DNA of 36,117 nucleotides, from the IMG/VR virus record IMGVR_UViG_3300024264_002467, positions 1 through 36,117 of that record, one strand, 5' to 3'. A program made the position numbers and the translations under genes. Under the pieces are notes generated by a model. The model did no database searches, had not been told where the DNA came from, and saw only the letters and a list, made by a program, of their open reading frames with translations. Each line of letters opens with the position of its first letter. Within the stretch, counting starts at the first letter, position 1. This stretch comes from a virus. This document shows positions 1 through 9,402 of this stretch, piece by piece.

Positions 1-3000
1 GGCACAGTAACAATTTTTACAAGTCAACGCACAGCAACAATAAATGCCGCAAATAAAAACATTACTGCTAATTTAAGTTCTAATGAACTTGTTTGGATAG
101 ATGACGACGATAATGGTAAATGGACAGTTCTTAAAAATACGCCAGTATATAAAGAACATCAAAAAGTCCAAAGTTCTTTACAACTTGATAGTACACAGCA
201 TGGATTTGGACATTCAATTAGTGTAAATCAAAATAATACTAAAATGGCAGTGGGTATACCATTTAAAGGCAATGGCGAAGTACACATTTATACAAGACCA
301 AGTGACAATACTAATTTTGTGCTAGATCAAATTATTGAAGCACCTACAGGTGTTGCTGATTCTTACGATGGCAGTACACCAACAACATCAATGAATTTTG
401 GAGAAAGTGTTGCACTTAGCCCAGATGGACAATATCTTGTAGTTGGATCACCTCAAGCATCAAACACATTTAGTTTTTATAAAGGCGAATTCCAACAAGG
501 CACACCATATACAAAATCACAAATTGTAAAGTACGGACCAAATTTATATAAAGCAATTCAAAATATTGATCCTGCTACAGGCGCAATCCAGTTTGATAGT
601 TTTGATTCATATTTGAACATAGTTCCAGACAGTGATAGTACATTAATTAATTTATTACAGTCAGGTGATTATAAAATTAATAACAGCCTAGTTAATCACA
701 TACTTGTAAGAGCACCTTTAGATGCTTACGAAGGAAGTACTGTAGGTGATGATATTGTTTTAAAATGGAACAACTATAGTAAGTTAAGTATTCAAGGTAG
801 TACAGCAGACGTGCAACCGTTTGATGGAGAATTCCCTGCAATTGATAATACATTTATTACAGGCACACACAATATTGAATATAAAGTAGACAATGTTCTA
901 GTTATCGAAAACTACGTCAACTTACCAGTAGTAGGTGACACTCTTTCAAGTAGTATTGCTAGTGGTGAAGTAGTTTATGTAGCAAGCAATCTAACAACTT
1001 GTACAGTTTACTTGTCAGATGTAAATGGAACGTTTGCATCAACTGGCAGTGTATTTGTTGGAACAATACGTATTGGAGATTATACTGAAGATTATGTAAG
1101 TCTTACAAGCAACTTAGGCGGATATTGGTATATTACTACACCACAATATACAACTAGTGCTGATAGTTCAAATGTATTTGTTGATCCAGGACACGGCCTA
1201 GTTTATCAAGATTTACTTACAACAACAAGTGGCAGAAGTACTCCGAATTTCTATTACAATATTACTGACACTAAACAAGAAGCCATTGCAGACGGCTTAT
1301 CAGCAAACTTACCATTAAGTTTGAATGACCAAGCATCATTCGCACAAACACTTACATATGAAGGTGATCCAGGAGAAGTGTTTGCATTACAGCAAAGTCC
1401 GTTATGGACAGTTAGAGGTGGTAAAGCATTTACTGATACGTTGTCAAATGGTGATACTTTTTATATGCAAGTTGACAGTGTAAGCGGAAATACTAATTTT
1501 ACTGATACAGCAATGAATGCCGCACTATTTAATAAACAGCATACAGTATATGATCTATGGGATGGGTATCTTGATCTAACTTTTGATGAATTTGATCAAG
1601 TAAACTTTTTACCGTTTGAACCTATTGTAGGTGACATTGTAGAAGATACAGTTACAGGTGCTACTGCTGAAATTACTTTTTACAAAAGACAATTTAATAC
1701 TGTAAGAATTTATGTTAAAAATGTTACAGGAGCATGGAGCAAAGGCGGAGATTACAACGAATCAGCAGATATATTCCGTGTAAGGGGAGCAGTTAAGCGT
1801 AATTTTGCTAGAATTGATGCAGTATCATTGGCAGGCGCTCGTTTAGGTAAAATTATTGTTATAGAAGAATCAAGTAACTTTGCAGATGCCACAACTAGTG
1901 AACTAAGTGATTTTGAATATTGGTTCTATAACAAAACTACACTATCAGGTATTCCAAGAGAGGCTAATATTCCAGCATCGAATAACAGAGATTGGCAGTT
2001 AGTTACCAACATTCCTGTATCTAATAGTAATGGTACACAAGCAAGTGGACTTGTACAAGAAGGATTGTTCAGTGTATACGACTTAGATAGTAAAATTCAA
2101 TTTAAAGTTAAATCACATTTTACAGTTCCTGAAAGAAAAGCACATGCTAAACTAGGTGACGAAGTACAGTTTACACAAGAAAATGGTTTATATAGATTAA
2201 GTGTTGCATCAAAAGGTGCTGGTACACAAACTAACGCAGGCAGTATACATTTTGTTAAACATGGCTCTGCAACTGTAAACGGAACAATAGAAAGTTACGA
2301 CTGGCAACTTGATATAGATCCAAATTATAGAGGTACGTTCCATACAACAGTATTTTATAAACAAGGAGAGATTGTAGAATATCAAGATAACCTTTACAAA
2401 GCACTAAGAAATATTGCAAGTGGTCTATCCTTTGTACCACTTGATTGGGAATTAGTAACTGACGGAACAACACATGTTGGTTATATTCCAACAACAGGTA
2501 CAAATAGAATTATTGGTGAAGAAGTATTTGATCCAGAGTTTGGAGTTAGAGATTTTGCAAGAATATATGATCAGTCTAAAGATGGAGAAGTATTAGTTGT
2601 AAGTTCTAAAATACAAGGTAATGATAGTACAGGCGAGCGTGTTATAGTTGTTTACAGAAGATTACCAGGCGGCCAAATGACAGTATCACAAGTTATTAGT
2701 CCTCCGTATGAAGATAATTCATCAATGTTACCAACAGGTGTTGATTTTGATTGGAACTCAACAAGTTCATACACAGGATTTGGTGATAGTGTAAGTGTTA
2801 GTAGCGATGGTGAAATGATTGCTATTGGTGAACCTTACAATGACGATAGGAAAAAAGATCAAGGCAAGGTTTATGTATACACACTTGTAAACGGAAAGTT
2901 TGCATTAACCCAAGAAGTGTTTAGTCCAAATGGTGAACAGGCAGAACATTTTGGTGCTTACTTGAACTTTGATGGAAATTCATTATGTGTTACTAGTCTC

Positions 3001-6000
3001 AACGGCGATATTGAATTGCCAACAACATTTGATAACCTTACAACAGTGTTCGATGATGAATTTACAACTTTCAAATCGTCAAATATGGACAGTGGTGTTA
3101 TCTTTATGTATGAAAGAATTAATCAGTCATTACTATTTGCTCAAGAATTTATTATTGACGAACCATTAGCAGTCAATTTTGGTAAAAATATTGTTATGAA
3201 CAGTAATCATGTTTACTCAGCAATTCCAGAAGTTACTGACCTTAATACTTTCCAAGGTATGATTATTGACTTTAGAAAAACTATTGGTGCTAAATCATGG
3301 AACACACACAGAAGTCCAATTGATCAAGTAGATATTAACAAGATTAAAGGTGCATTTTTATATAACATCAAAACTAACACTCTTATTGAAGATTTAGATT
3401 TCATTGATCCAGTACAAGGAAAAATTGCAGGAATAGCAGAACAAGAATTATCTTATAAAACTTATTATGATCCAGCGGCTTTTAGTATTGGTAATGACAC
3501 TGTTATTATAGACGAAACTAATGCTTGGGGCAGAGAACATGTTGGCGAACTATGGTGGGATTTAAGTGCAGTTAAATTTTATAACTACCAACAAAATAGT
3601 ATTACATACCAAACAAATTATTGGGGAGAAGTATTCCCAGGTACAAGCGTACAAGTATACGAATGGGTTGAGAGCGATCTAATACCTAGCGAATGGGATA
3701 ATTTAGCAGATACAGAACAAGGAATTGCTTCTGGAGTAAGTGGTACATCTAAGTACGGTGACTTTGTATATTCACAGCGTTTAGTATGGGATCCTGTTTC
3801 TAAAACTAGTAAGCCGCGTTATTATTATTGGGTAGCAAACAAACGTGTGGTACCTAATACTACAGGTAGACGTATTACTTCATTCGATGTTACAAGGTTA
3901 ATTGAAGATCCAGTTGGACAAGGACATAGATTTGTTGGTTTAATGGGTAAAGACAGATATGTGTTGTTTAATTGTGAAGGATTAATGAGTGGCGAAGATG
4001 TTGCATTTAATTTACGTTACTTTACTCTTGACAATGACACTCAAAATATTCACAATCAGTATCAAATGTTAACACAAGGTATTGGATCAAGTAGACCTAA
4101 CAGAGATATTGAATTAAAATGGTTTGATAGTATAATTGGTTACGACACACAATTTAGATTAGTTCCAGATCCTAAATTAAGTGCAAAAGCAAAATACGGA
4201 ATTAGTAATAATCCAAGACAATCGATGTTTATTAATAAGTCAGAAGCATTTAAGCAACTAATTGAAAGAGTAAATGACGTTCTAATAAAAAATATTATTG
4301 TTGATGAGTTTGATATTAGTGATTTAACTAAGAGTGATCCTGCACCATTTGCAAGTTCACGTGATTATGATATAAAAATTGATACATTTGAAGATCTTGC
4401 GTTTGTTGGTGTTGCTAAAAGAATTACAGCAGTGTTAACTCCTACAATAGTCGATGGTAAAATTACAAGTGTTAAAATTACAAATTCTGGAAGAGGTTAT
4501 ATTGATCCGACATATGTTTCAACAGTAGGCGGAACACGTTTAGGGCCAAAAGTAACTGTATCTGGCATTGGTAGAGGTGCCGTTTTAGAAACTGAAATTA
4601 ATGAATTAGGACAAGTTACTACAGTTAACATTGTTGATCCAGGACAAGGATACGATGAAAATACAGTGCTTACTCCAAGAAACTTTAGTATACTTGTTTC
4701 AAGTGATATAAATGTTGCTAATAAGTGGTCTTTATATAACTATAACGGAACAACATGGAATAGAACAGTAAGTCAGCGATTTGATACTAACTTATACTGG
4801 AGTTATTCTGATTGGTATGCAACAGGATATAACGAATTTACTGAAATTGATAGTTTAATTGATTTTAGTTACCAACTTACAGCAATTGAAAACGATATTG
4901 GTAATACTGTAAAGATTTCTAGTGTTGGCTCTGGAGGGTGGTTACTTTTAGAAAAAATTGCAAACAATCCTACAGAAGATTATACACAAAATTATAAAGT
5001 AATTGGTAAACAAGATGCAACTATTCAATTCAGTAACAAATTGTATAATACACAAATTAACAAAACAGGATTTGATGTTGATACATTTGATACAGTATTT
5101 TATGATAGTCAGCCCGTAACTGAATCTAGAGTAGTTTTAGAAACACTTCGTGATCATATTTTAATTGATGACTTAGAAACACATTATAACGAATTGTTTA
5201 TAGCAAGTATACGTTATGCATTTAGTGAACAACCAAATATTGATTGGGCATTTAAAACATCATTTATTAAAGCACAACACAATGTTGGTGATCTTGCACA
5301 AAAGGTTACATTTAAAAATGATAGCATTGAAAATTACCAAGATTATATAAACGAAGTTAAACCATTTAAAACAAAAATTAGAGAATATGTATCTAATTAT
5401 GAAAAAACAGATCCTACTAATAGTGTTGTAACAGATTTTGACTTACCGCCGAGATATAATTTTAGTAAATCAAAAATTACAAGTAGTACAGCAAAAGTTT
5501 CTAATAATTTAATTACAAGTGTACCTAACAGTACTAGTTCTTATCCAGATAAGCATTGGTTAGAGAATACTGGGTATGAAATTAAAGAAATTGTAGTAAG
5601 CAATGAAGGATTAAACTATACATTACCTCCGATTGTTACTGTTGAAGGCGGCGGCGGCACAGGCGCAACAGCAAAAGCCTACCTAAATGGTAATAAAGTC
5701 TCTAAAATTGAAGTTACTAATTCAGGTAACGGGTATATTAGTGTTCCGGATATTGTGTTAAATGGAAGTGTTGAAGAAGGCGGCACTGTAGCAACTGCAA
5801 GAGCAGTATTAGGTAACGGTAAAGTAAGAGGAACACATATTATATCTAGATTTGATAGAATAAGTGGAAATCCTTATTATCTAGAAGTTGCTAGATCTGA
5901 AACGTTTACTGGTGACAATGCAACTTCAGTATATGACTTAAAATGGCCAATGAATTTAAATGGTGCAAAAGTAAAAATAATTATTAGCGGTGTAGAGTTA

Positions 6001-8769
6001 TTAAAAAGTGAATACTCAATTTCAAATTTTGAGGATTCAACAAAAGGTTATACTAGAAAACGTGGTAGAATAATATTCCAAGCACCTCCTAAGTTAAATA
6101 TTGGCTTAACAATTCAATATGAACTTGCACCTGACTTATTAACAGCACAAGATAGGGTTCAAAACTATTACAAACCGATTGATGGTATGATTGGCAAGGA
6201 CATATCACAACTTATGATGGGTGTTGATTTTGGCGGCGTTGAAGTTAAGAGTTTTGATTTTGCTGGAGTAGGCGGTTTTGAAACAAAAGGCTTTGGAGTT
6301 GAACCGTATGATATTTACGATACAACTTTTGAAGATATTATTTTTTACTTAGATGGATCAACAGCAGAATTAACTTGGAAACAACCATTAGAAACAGGTG
6401 TTGTATACAATGTATATAAAAATAACGTAAGGCTTGATGATGCAAATTATCCAAGTAATCCTACAAATCCAAATGCTGTTATGACAAGCATTATTGGTGA
6501 CGGTGTATTGACATCAATTAACATTCAAAACTTTGGAATACCAAGTAAAGATGACGATATATTTGTAATTAGAAAAAGTACAAGCGATGGTTCTTTCAAA
6601 CCAGATCCTGCAAGTTATGATACACAATTAACAGGTGGAGCATTAAGTTATAGTAATGCAAAAGGTATTGATGCAAGTGAAATTATTGTAGATGGTGATG
6701 GATTTATTACTCCAATGACAACAACTGGGCCTGAAGAATTAGTTCCAGGTAAAATTAGTGATACGGTTGATATTAAAGTTTTCCATAGACCAGACGACGG
6801 AACAAGTAATATACAGACACAATTCTTTACAACAGATGGCATAGAGCAAACTTTTGCAACTGGAATTCATCCGTTTAATAATGAAGCAGTATTTGTAACA
6901 TTAGATAATGTACAGACAACAGATTATACAATAAATTATGTAACTGATACAATTACATTTACAACACCTCCAACAGCAGGAAAAGTTTTAAGTATTGTTA
7001 CCCTTGGTATTAATGGACAAAGAATACTTGATATCAATTACTTTACAGCAGATGGAAGTACAAATACATATACAACTAACATACAATATCAAGAAGGTGT
7101 AAGTCATTATGTTTATTTAGATGGTGTTGTTAACCCTTCAACTTTATCCGAAGGACCAAATGGTAATTTTGTTATTACATTTGGAACAGCGCCGCAAGCA
7201 GGTAATGAAATTCATTATGGATTGTTCTATACAACTGCTACAAACTTTAGTGCAACAAATGTACAAACACTAGTAGGTGACGGATCAACTACAATATTTG
7301 ATGTAAATCCAGCATTAGTTGGCGGATTGCCAACTGCACAAAATGCTATTGTACAAGTTGGCAGTTCAATACTTGATGCAGGATACAATGTAGACTTTAC
7401 AATTACAGACGCGGCAACTAGGGAATATCAAATACAAGAATGGCAGTTCTTTAGTAACAGCGTCAGAGGCGAAGATATCGAAGTTTATCTCAACGACGAA
7501 TTACTTGTTAAGAATATTCAATATAGATGGGACAGTGCAAATAACAGTGTTAAACTTTCAGCAGGTATTGGAGCAGTAGGTGACAAATTAGATGTATTCT
7601 TTAGTATCGATGGACAATATGCATTTGGGTATATTGGTGTTGGTGCAGACAGTAGTACTAAATTTTTACAAGATAGAAGTAAAATTTACTTTGACACAGC
7701 ACCTGCATTAGGCCAGACAGTTACAATTACATCATTTAGTAATCATGACGTTCAAGGATTTGAACGTATTAAGTATAACTTAGTAAGTCGTGTTCCATTA
7801 GTTCCAGGTACAACTAATTATAAAGAGTATATTACTTTCAGTAACGGACTTGTAAAATTGAGACACAAAGCACAAGATTCAGAATATGTTTGGGTCATAC
7901 TAAATGGTACAAAACTTGCACCAAATATTGATTATTACGTGACTGAAGATCAAATGTATGTGAAAATTATTCAACAACTTAATACAAATGATAAAGTTGA
8001 GTATATACAATTTGGAGAAGAGCAGTTAACACATCGCTTTGGTTATAGACAATTTAAAGACATATTGAACCGCGTTCACTACAAGAGGTTGGACAATGCG
8101 AATAAGTATAAATTAGCACAAGACCTTAATTGGTGGGATACTAGAATTGAACTAGTAGATGCTTCAAATTTACCAGAACCTGGCAAAAAGAAGCAAATAC
8201 CAGGTGTTGTGTTTATAAACGGTGAAAGAATTGAGTACTACGTGAAGCAAGGAAATAGTTTACGTCAACTACGTAGAGGTACTTTAGGTACTGGTGTAAA
8301 CGCATTAATTGCTTCAGGAACTGAGGTAAGAGATCAAAGTCCGGGCGAAAATGTTCCGTATATTGATCAAACACTCACACAAGTGTTTACAGCAGACGGT
8401 ACTACAGCATCATATGAATTAGATTTTACTCCTACACAAGGAATAAATGAATTTGAAGTATTTGTTGCTGGAAACAGACTTCGCAAAAATGCGATAAGTA
8501 GTTATCAAGTAGACACTAAAGATAGTGTAGGAAACTTTGTAACTAGATTTATTGCACAAGATAGTGCAGAAGGTGACGTAACACTGCCTGTAGAGTTCAC
8601 ATTAAGTGGTTCTACATTAGAATTAGCAGTTACACCTGAAGCAGATCAGAAGGTTACGGTAATTAGACGTGTGGGTCAAACATGGACAAAAGCAGGTATA
8701 AGCCTAGCAGATGAAGAAAATGACATTGCACAGTTTCTTAAGGCAAGAACAACGGAGTTACCTAAATAA
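1..8769 (+). CDS. Giant virion structural protein, 5'-truncated by the window edge
   Basis: The reading frame is open from base 1 with no start of its own, so the gene begins outside the window; the first in-frame ATG (244) is internal. At least 2922 residues are visible. FG-GAP-like propeller repeats (FG, then a Ser/Asp-rich strand, then a [VI]G.P strand) lie near residues 67-99, 131-162 and 926-1080. Two chitin-binding/CBM5/12-like segments with the Y.....V.Y...LYKA pattern lie near 169-195 and 785-820. Glycine-rich beta repeats (NSGRGY, GGGGTGATA) lie near 1491-1557 and 1864-1942. Several [AT]DG-type beta modules follow between about 2276 and 2840. It is probably a virion surface, tail-associated or adhesin-like protein, judging from repeat content and from the tail genes downstream. 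No catalytic motif was recognised. The exact virion location is unknown. Confidence 0.85.
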   Translation, partial: GTVTIFTSQRTATINAANKNITANLSSNELVWIDDDDNGKWTVLKNTPVYKEHQKVQSSLQLDSTQHGFGHSISVNQNNTKMAVGIPFKGNGEVHIYTRPSDNTNFVLDQIIEAPTGVADSYDGSTPTTSMNFGESVALSPDGQYLVVGSPQASNTFSFYKGEFQQGTPYTKSQIVKYGPNLYKAIQNIDPATGAIQFDSFDSYLNIVPDSDSTLINLLQSGDYKINNSLVNHILVRAPLDAYEGSTVGDDIVLKWNNYSKLSIQGSTADVQPFDGEFPAIDNTFITGTHNIEYKVDNVLVIENYVNLPVVGDTLSSSIASGEVVYVASNLTTCTVYLSDVNGTFASTGSVFVGTIRIGDYTEDYVSLTSNLGGYWYITTPQYTTSADSSNVFVDPGHGLVYQDLLTTTSGRSTPNFYYNITDTKQEAIADGLSANLPLSLNDQASFAQTLTYEGDPGEVFALQQSPLWTVRGGKAFTDTLSNGDTFYMQVDSVSGNTNFTDTAMNAALFNKQHTVYDLWDGYLDLTFDEFDQVNFLPFEPIVGDIVEDTVTGATAEITFYKRQFNTVRIYVKNVTGAWSKGGDYNESADIFRVRGAVKRNFARIDAVSLAGARLGKIIVIEESSNFADATTSELSDFEYWFYNKTTLSGIPREANIPASNNRDWQLVTNIPVSNSNGTQASGLVQEGLFSVYDLDSKIQFKVKSHFTVPERKAHAKLGDEVQFTQENGLYRLSVASKGAGTQTNAGSIHFVKHGSATVNGTIESYDWQLDIDPNYRGTFHTTVFYKQGEIVEYQDNLYKALRNIASGLSFVPLDWELVTDGTTHVGYIPTTGTNRIIGEEVFDPEFGVRDFARIYDQSKDGEVLVVSSKIQGNDSTGERVIVVYRRLPGGQMTVSQVISPPYEDNSSMLPTGVDFDWNSTSSYTGFGDSVSVSSDGEMIAIGEPYNDDRKKDQGKVYVYTLVNGKFALTQEVFSPNGEQAEHFGAYLNFDGNSLCVTSLNGDIELPTTFDNLTTVFDDEFTTFKSSNMDSGVIFMYERINQSLLFAQEFIIDEPLAVNFGKNIVMNSNHVYSAIPEVTDLNTFQGMIIDFRKTIGAKSWNTHRSPIDQVDINKIKGAFLYNIKTNTLIEDLDFIDPVQGKIAGIAEQELSYKTYYDPAAFSIGNDTVIIDETNAWGREHVGELWWDLSAVKFYNYQQNSITYQTNYWGEVFPGTSVQVYEWVESDLIPSEWDNLADTEQGIASGVSGTSKYGDFVYSQRLVWDPVSKTSKPRYYYWVANKRVVPNTTGRRITSFDVTRLIEDPVGQGHRFVGLMGKDRYVLFNCEGLMSGEDVAFNLRYFTLDNDTQNIHNQYQMLTQGIGSSRPNRDIELKWFDSIIGYDTQFRLVPDPKLSAKAKYGISNNPRQSMFINKSEAFKQLIERVNDVLIKNIIVDEFDISDLTKSDPAPFASSRDYDIKIDTFEDLAFVGVAKRITAVLTPTIVDGKITSVKITNSGRGYIDPTYVSTVGGTRLGPKVTVSGIGRGAVLETEINELGQVTTVNIVDPGQGYDENTVLTPRNFSILVSSDINVANKWSLYNYNGTTWNRTVSQRFDTNLYWSYSDWYATGYNEFTEIDSLIDFSYQLTAIENDIGNTVKISSVGSGGWLLLEKIANNPTEDYTQNYKVIGKQDATIQFSNKLYNTQINKTGFDVDTFDTVFYDSQPVTESRVVLETLRDHILIDDLETHYNELFIASIRYAFSEQPNIDWAFKTSFIKAQHNVGDLAQKVTFKNDSIENYQDYINEVKPFKTKIREYVSNYEKTDPTNSVVTDFDLPPRYNFSKSKITSSTAKVSNNLITSVPNSTSSYPDKHWLENTGYEIKEIVVSNEGLNYTLPPIVTVEGGGGTGATAKAYLNGNKVSKIEVTNSGNGYISVPDIVLNGSVEEGGTVATARAVLGNGKVRGTHIISRFDRISGNPYYLEVARSETFTGDNATSVYDLKWPMNLNGAKVKIIISGVELLKSEYSISNFEDSTKGYTRKRGRIIFQAPPKLNIGLTIQYELAPDLLTAQDRVQNYYKPIDGMIGKDISQLMMGVDFGGVEVKSFDFAGVGGFETKGFGVEPYDIYDTTFEDIIFYLDGSTAELTWKQPLETGVVYNVYKNNVRLDDANYPSNPTNPNAVMTSIIGDGVLTSINIQNFGIPSKDDDIFVIRKSTSDGSFKPDPASYDTQLTGGALSYSNAKGIDASEIIVDGDGFITPMTTTGPEELVPGKISDTVDIKVFHRPDDGTSNIQTQFFTTDGIEQTFATGIHPFNNEAVFVTLDNVQTTDYTINYVTDTITFTTPPTAGKVLSIVTLGINGQRILDINYFTADGSTNTYTTNIQYQEGVSHYVYLDGVVNPSTLSEGPNGNFVITFGTAPQAGNEIHYGLFYTTATNFSATNVQTLVGDGSTTIFDVNPALVGGLPTAQNAIVQVGSSILDAGYNVDFTITDAATREYQIQEWQFFSNSVRGEDIEVYLNDELLVKNIQYRWDSANNSVKLSAGIGAVGDKLDVFFSIDGQYAFGYIGVGADSSTKFLQDRSKIYFDTAPALGQTVTITSFSNHDVQGFERIKYNLVSRVPLVPGTTNYKEYITFSNGLVKLRHKAQDSEYVWVILNGTKLAPNIDYYVTEDQMYVKIIQQLNTNDKVEYIQFGEEQLTHRFGYRQFKDILNRVHYKRLDNANKYKLAQDLNWWDTRIELVDASNLPEPGKKKQIPGVVFINGERIEYYVKQGNSLRQLRRGTLGTGVNALIASGTEVRDQSPGENVPYIDQTLTQVFTADGTTASYELDFTPTQGINEFEVFVAGNRLRKNAISSYQVDTKDSVGNFVTRFIAQDSAEGDVTLPVEFTLSGSTLELAVTPEADQKVTVIRRVGQTWTKAGISLADEENDIAQFLKARTTELPK

Positions 8770-8772
8770 ATA
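8765..8772 (+). promoter_or_regulatory. Candidate T4-type late promoter box
   Basis: AATAAATA differs from the T4 late consensus TATAAATA at the first base only. It overlaps the stop codon of the giant structural gene and lies 21 bases before the next ATG, a suitable distance for a late transcript start in between. In AT-rich DNA one mismatch is weak evidence; the support is its position in an intergenic gap, matched by similar boxes before two other tail genes. Confidence 0.4.
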
Positions 8773-8793
8773 CAGTAGCAGTGAGAGAAAAAC

Positions 8794-9399
8794 ATGACAG
8801 ACAAATTAAATGATAAAAGCGGAATAGTAGTAAAAGGACATATCAAAATACATGATCCTAAAACGGGTGAAGTGTATGTTGATAAGCGTAATGCTATTCA
8901 CTATGAAAATATGAGTATTGCTCTTGCAGAAAGCCTTGCAAACCAAGGTCAAGGTACAATATATGAAATGAGTTTTGGTAACGGAGGAACAAGTGTTGAT
9001 CCAACAGGTATTATTACATACTTAACACCAAACTCAACAGGAACAAATGCAAGTTTGTATAACCAAACATTTACTAAAGTTGTAGATGATAGAAGTACAA
9101 GCAACACTGATCCTGTAAGAAACAAAATTGAAACACGTCATGTTAGTGGAACAAATTACACAGATATTGTTGTAACTTGTTTATTAGACTACGGAGAACC
9201 AGAAGGACAAGATGCATTTGATACTGCTACAGATACTACTAACCTTTATGTGTTTGATGAATTAGGTCTTAAAAGTTATAGCCCATCAGGCGCAGGCAGA
9301 TTAGTTACACATGTTATTTTCCATCCTGTACAAAAAAGTTTAAACAGATTAGTTCAAATTGATTACACAGTACGTGTACAAAGTTTGTCAGGAGTATAA
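8794..9399 (+). CDS. Tail/baseplate-associated structural protein (putative)
   Basis: This 201-residue protein starts at ATG 8794 behind a GAGAG purine run. It resembles small structural proteins that sit in tail-gene clusters of marine T4-like phages; the assignment rests on general sequence character (VKGHIKIHDPKTGEVYVD, then a Gly/Ser/Thr-rich beta region with FGNGGTSVDPTG) and on context. No enzymatic motif, signal peptide or membrane segment is visible. It lies between the giant structural gene and the first tail-fibre gene, 3 bases before the latter, so the two are probably cotranscribed. The function is inferred, not demonstrated. Confidence 0.65.
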   Translation: MTDKLNDKSGIVVKGHIKIHDPKTGEVYVDKRNAIHYENMSIALAESLANQGQGTIYEMSFGNGGTSVDPTGIITYLTPNSTGTNASLYNQTFTKVVDDRSTSNTDPVRNKIETRHVSGTNYTDIVVTCLLDYGEPEGQDAFDTATDTTNLYVFDELGLKSYSPSGAGRLVTHVIFHPVQKSLNRLVQIDYTVRVQSLSGV

Positions 9400-9402
9400 T
9401 AA

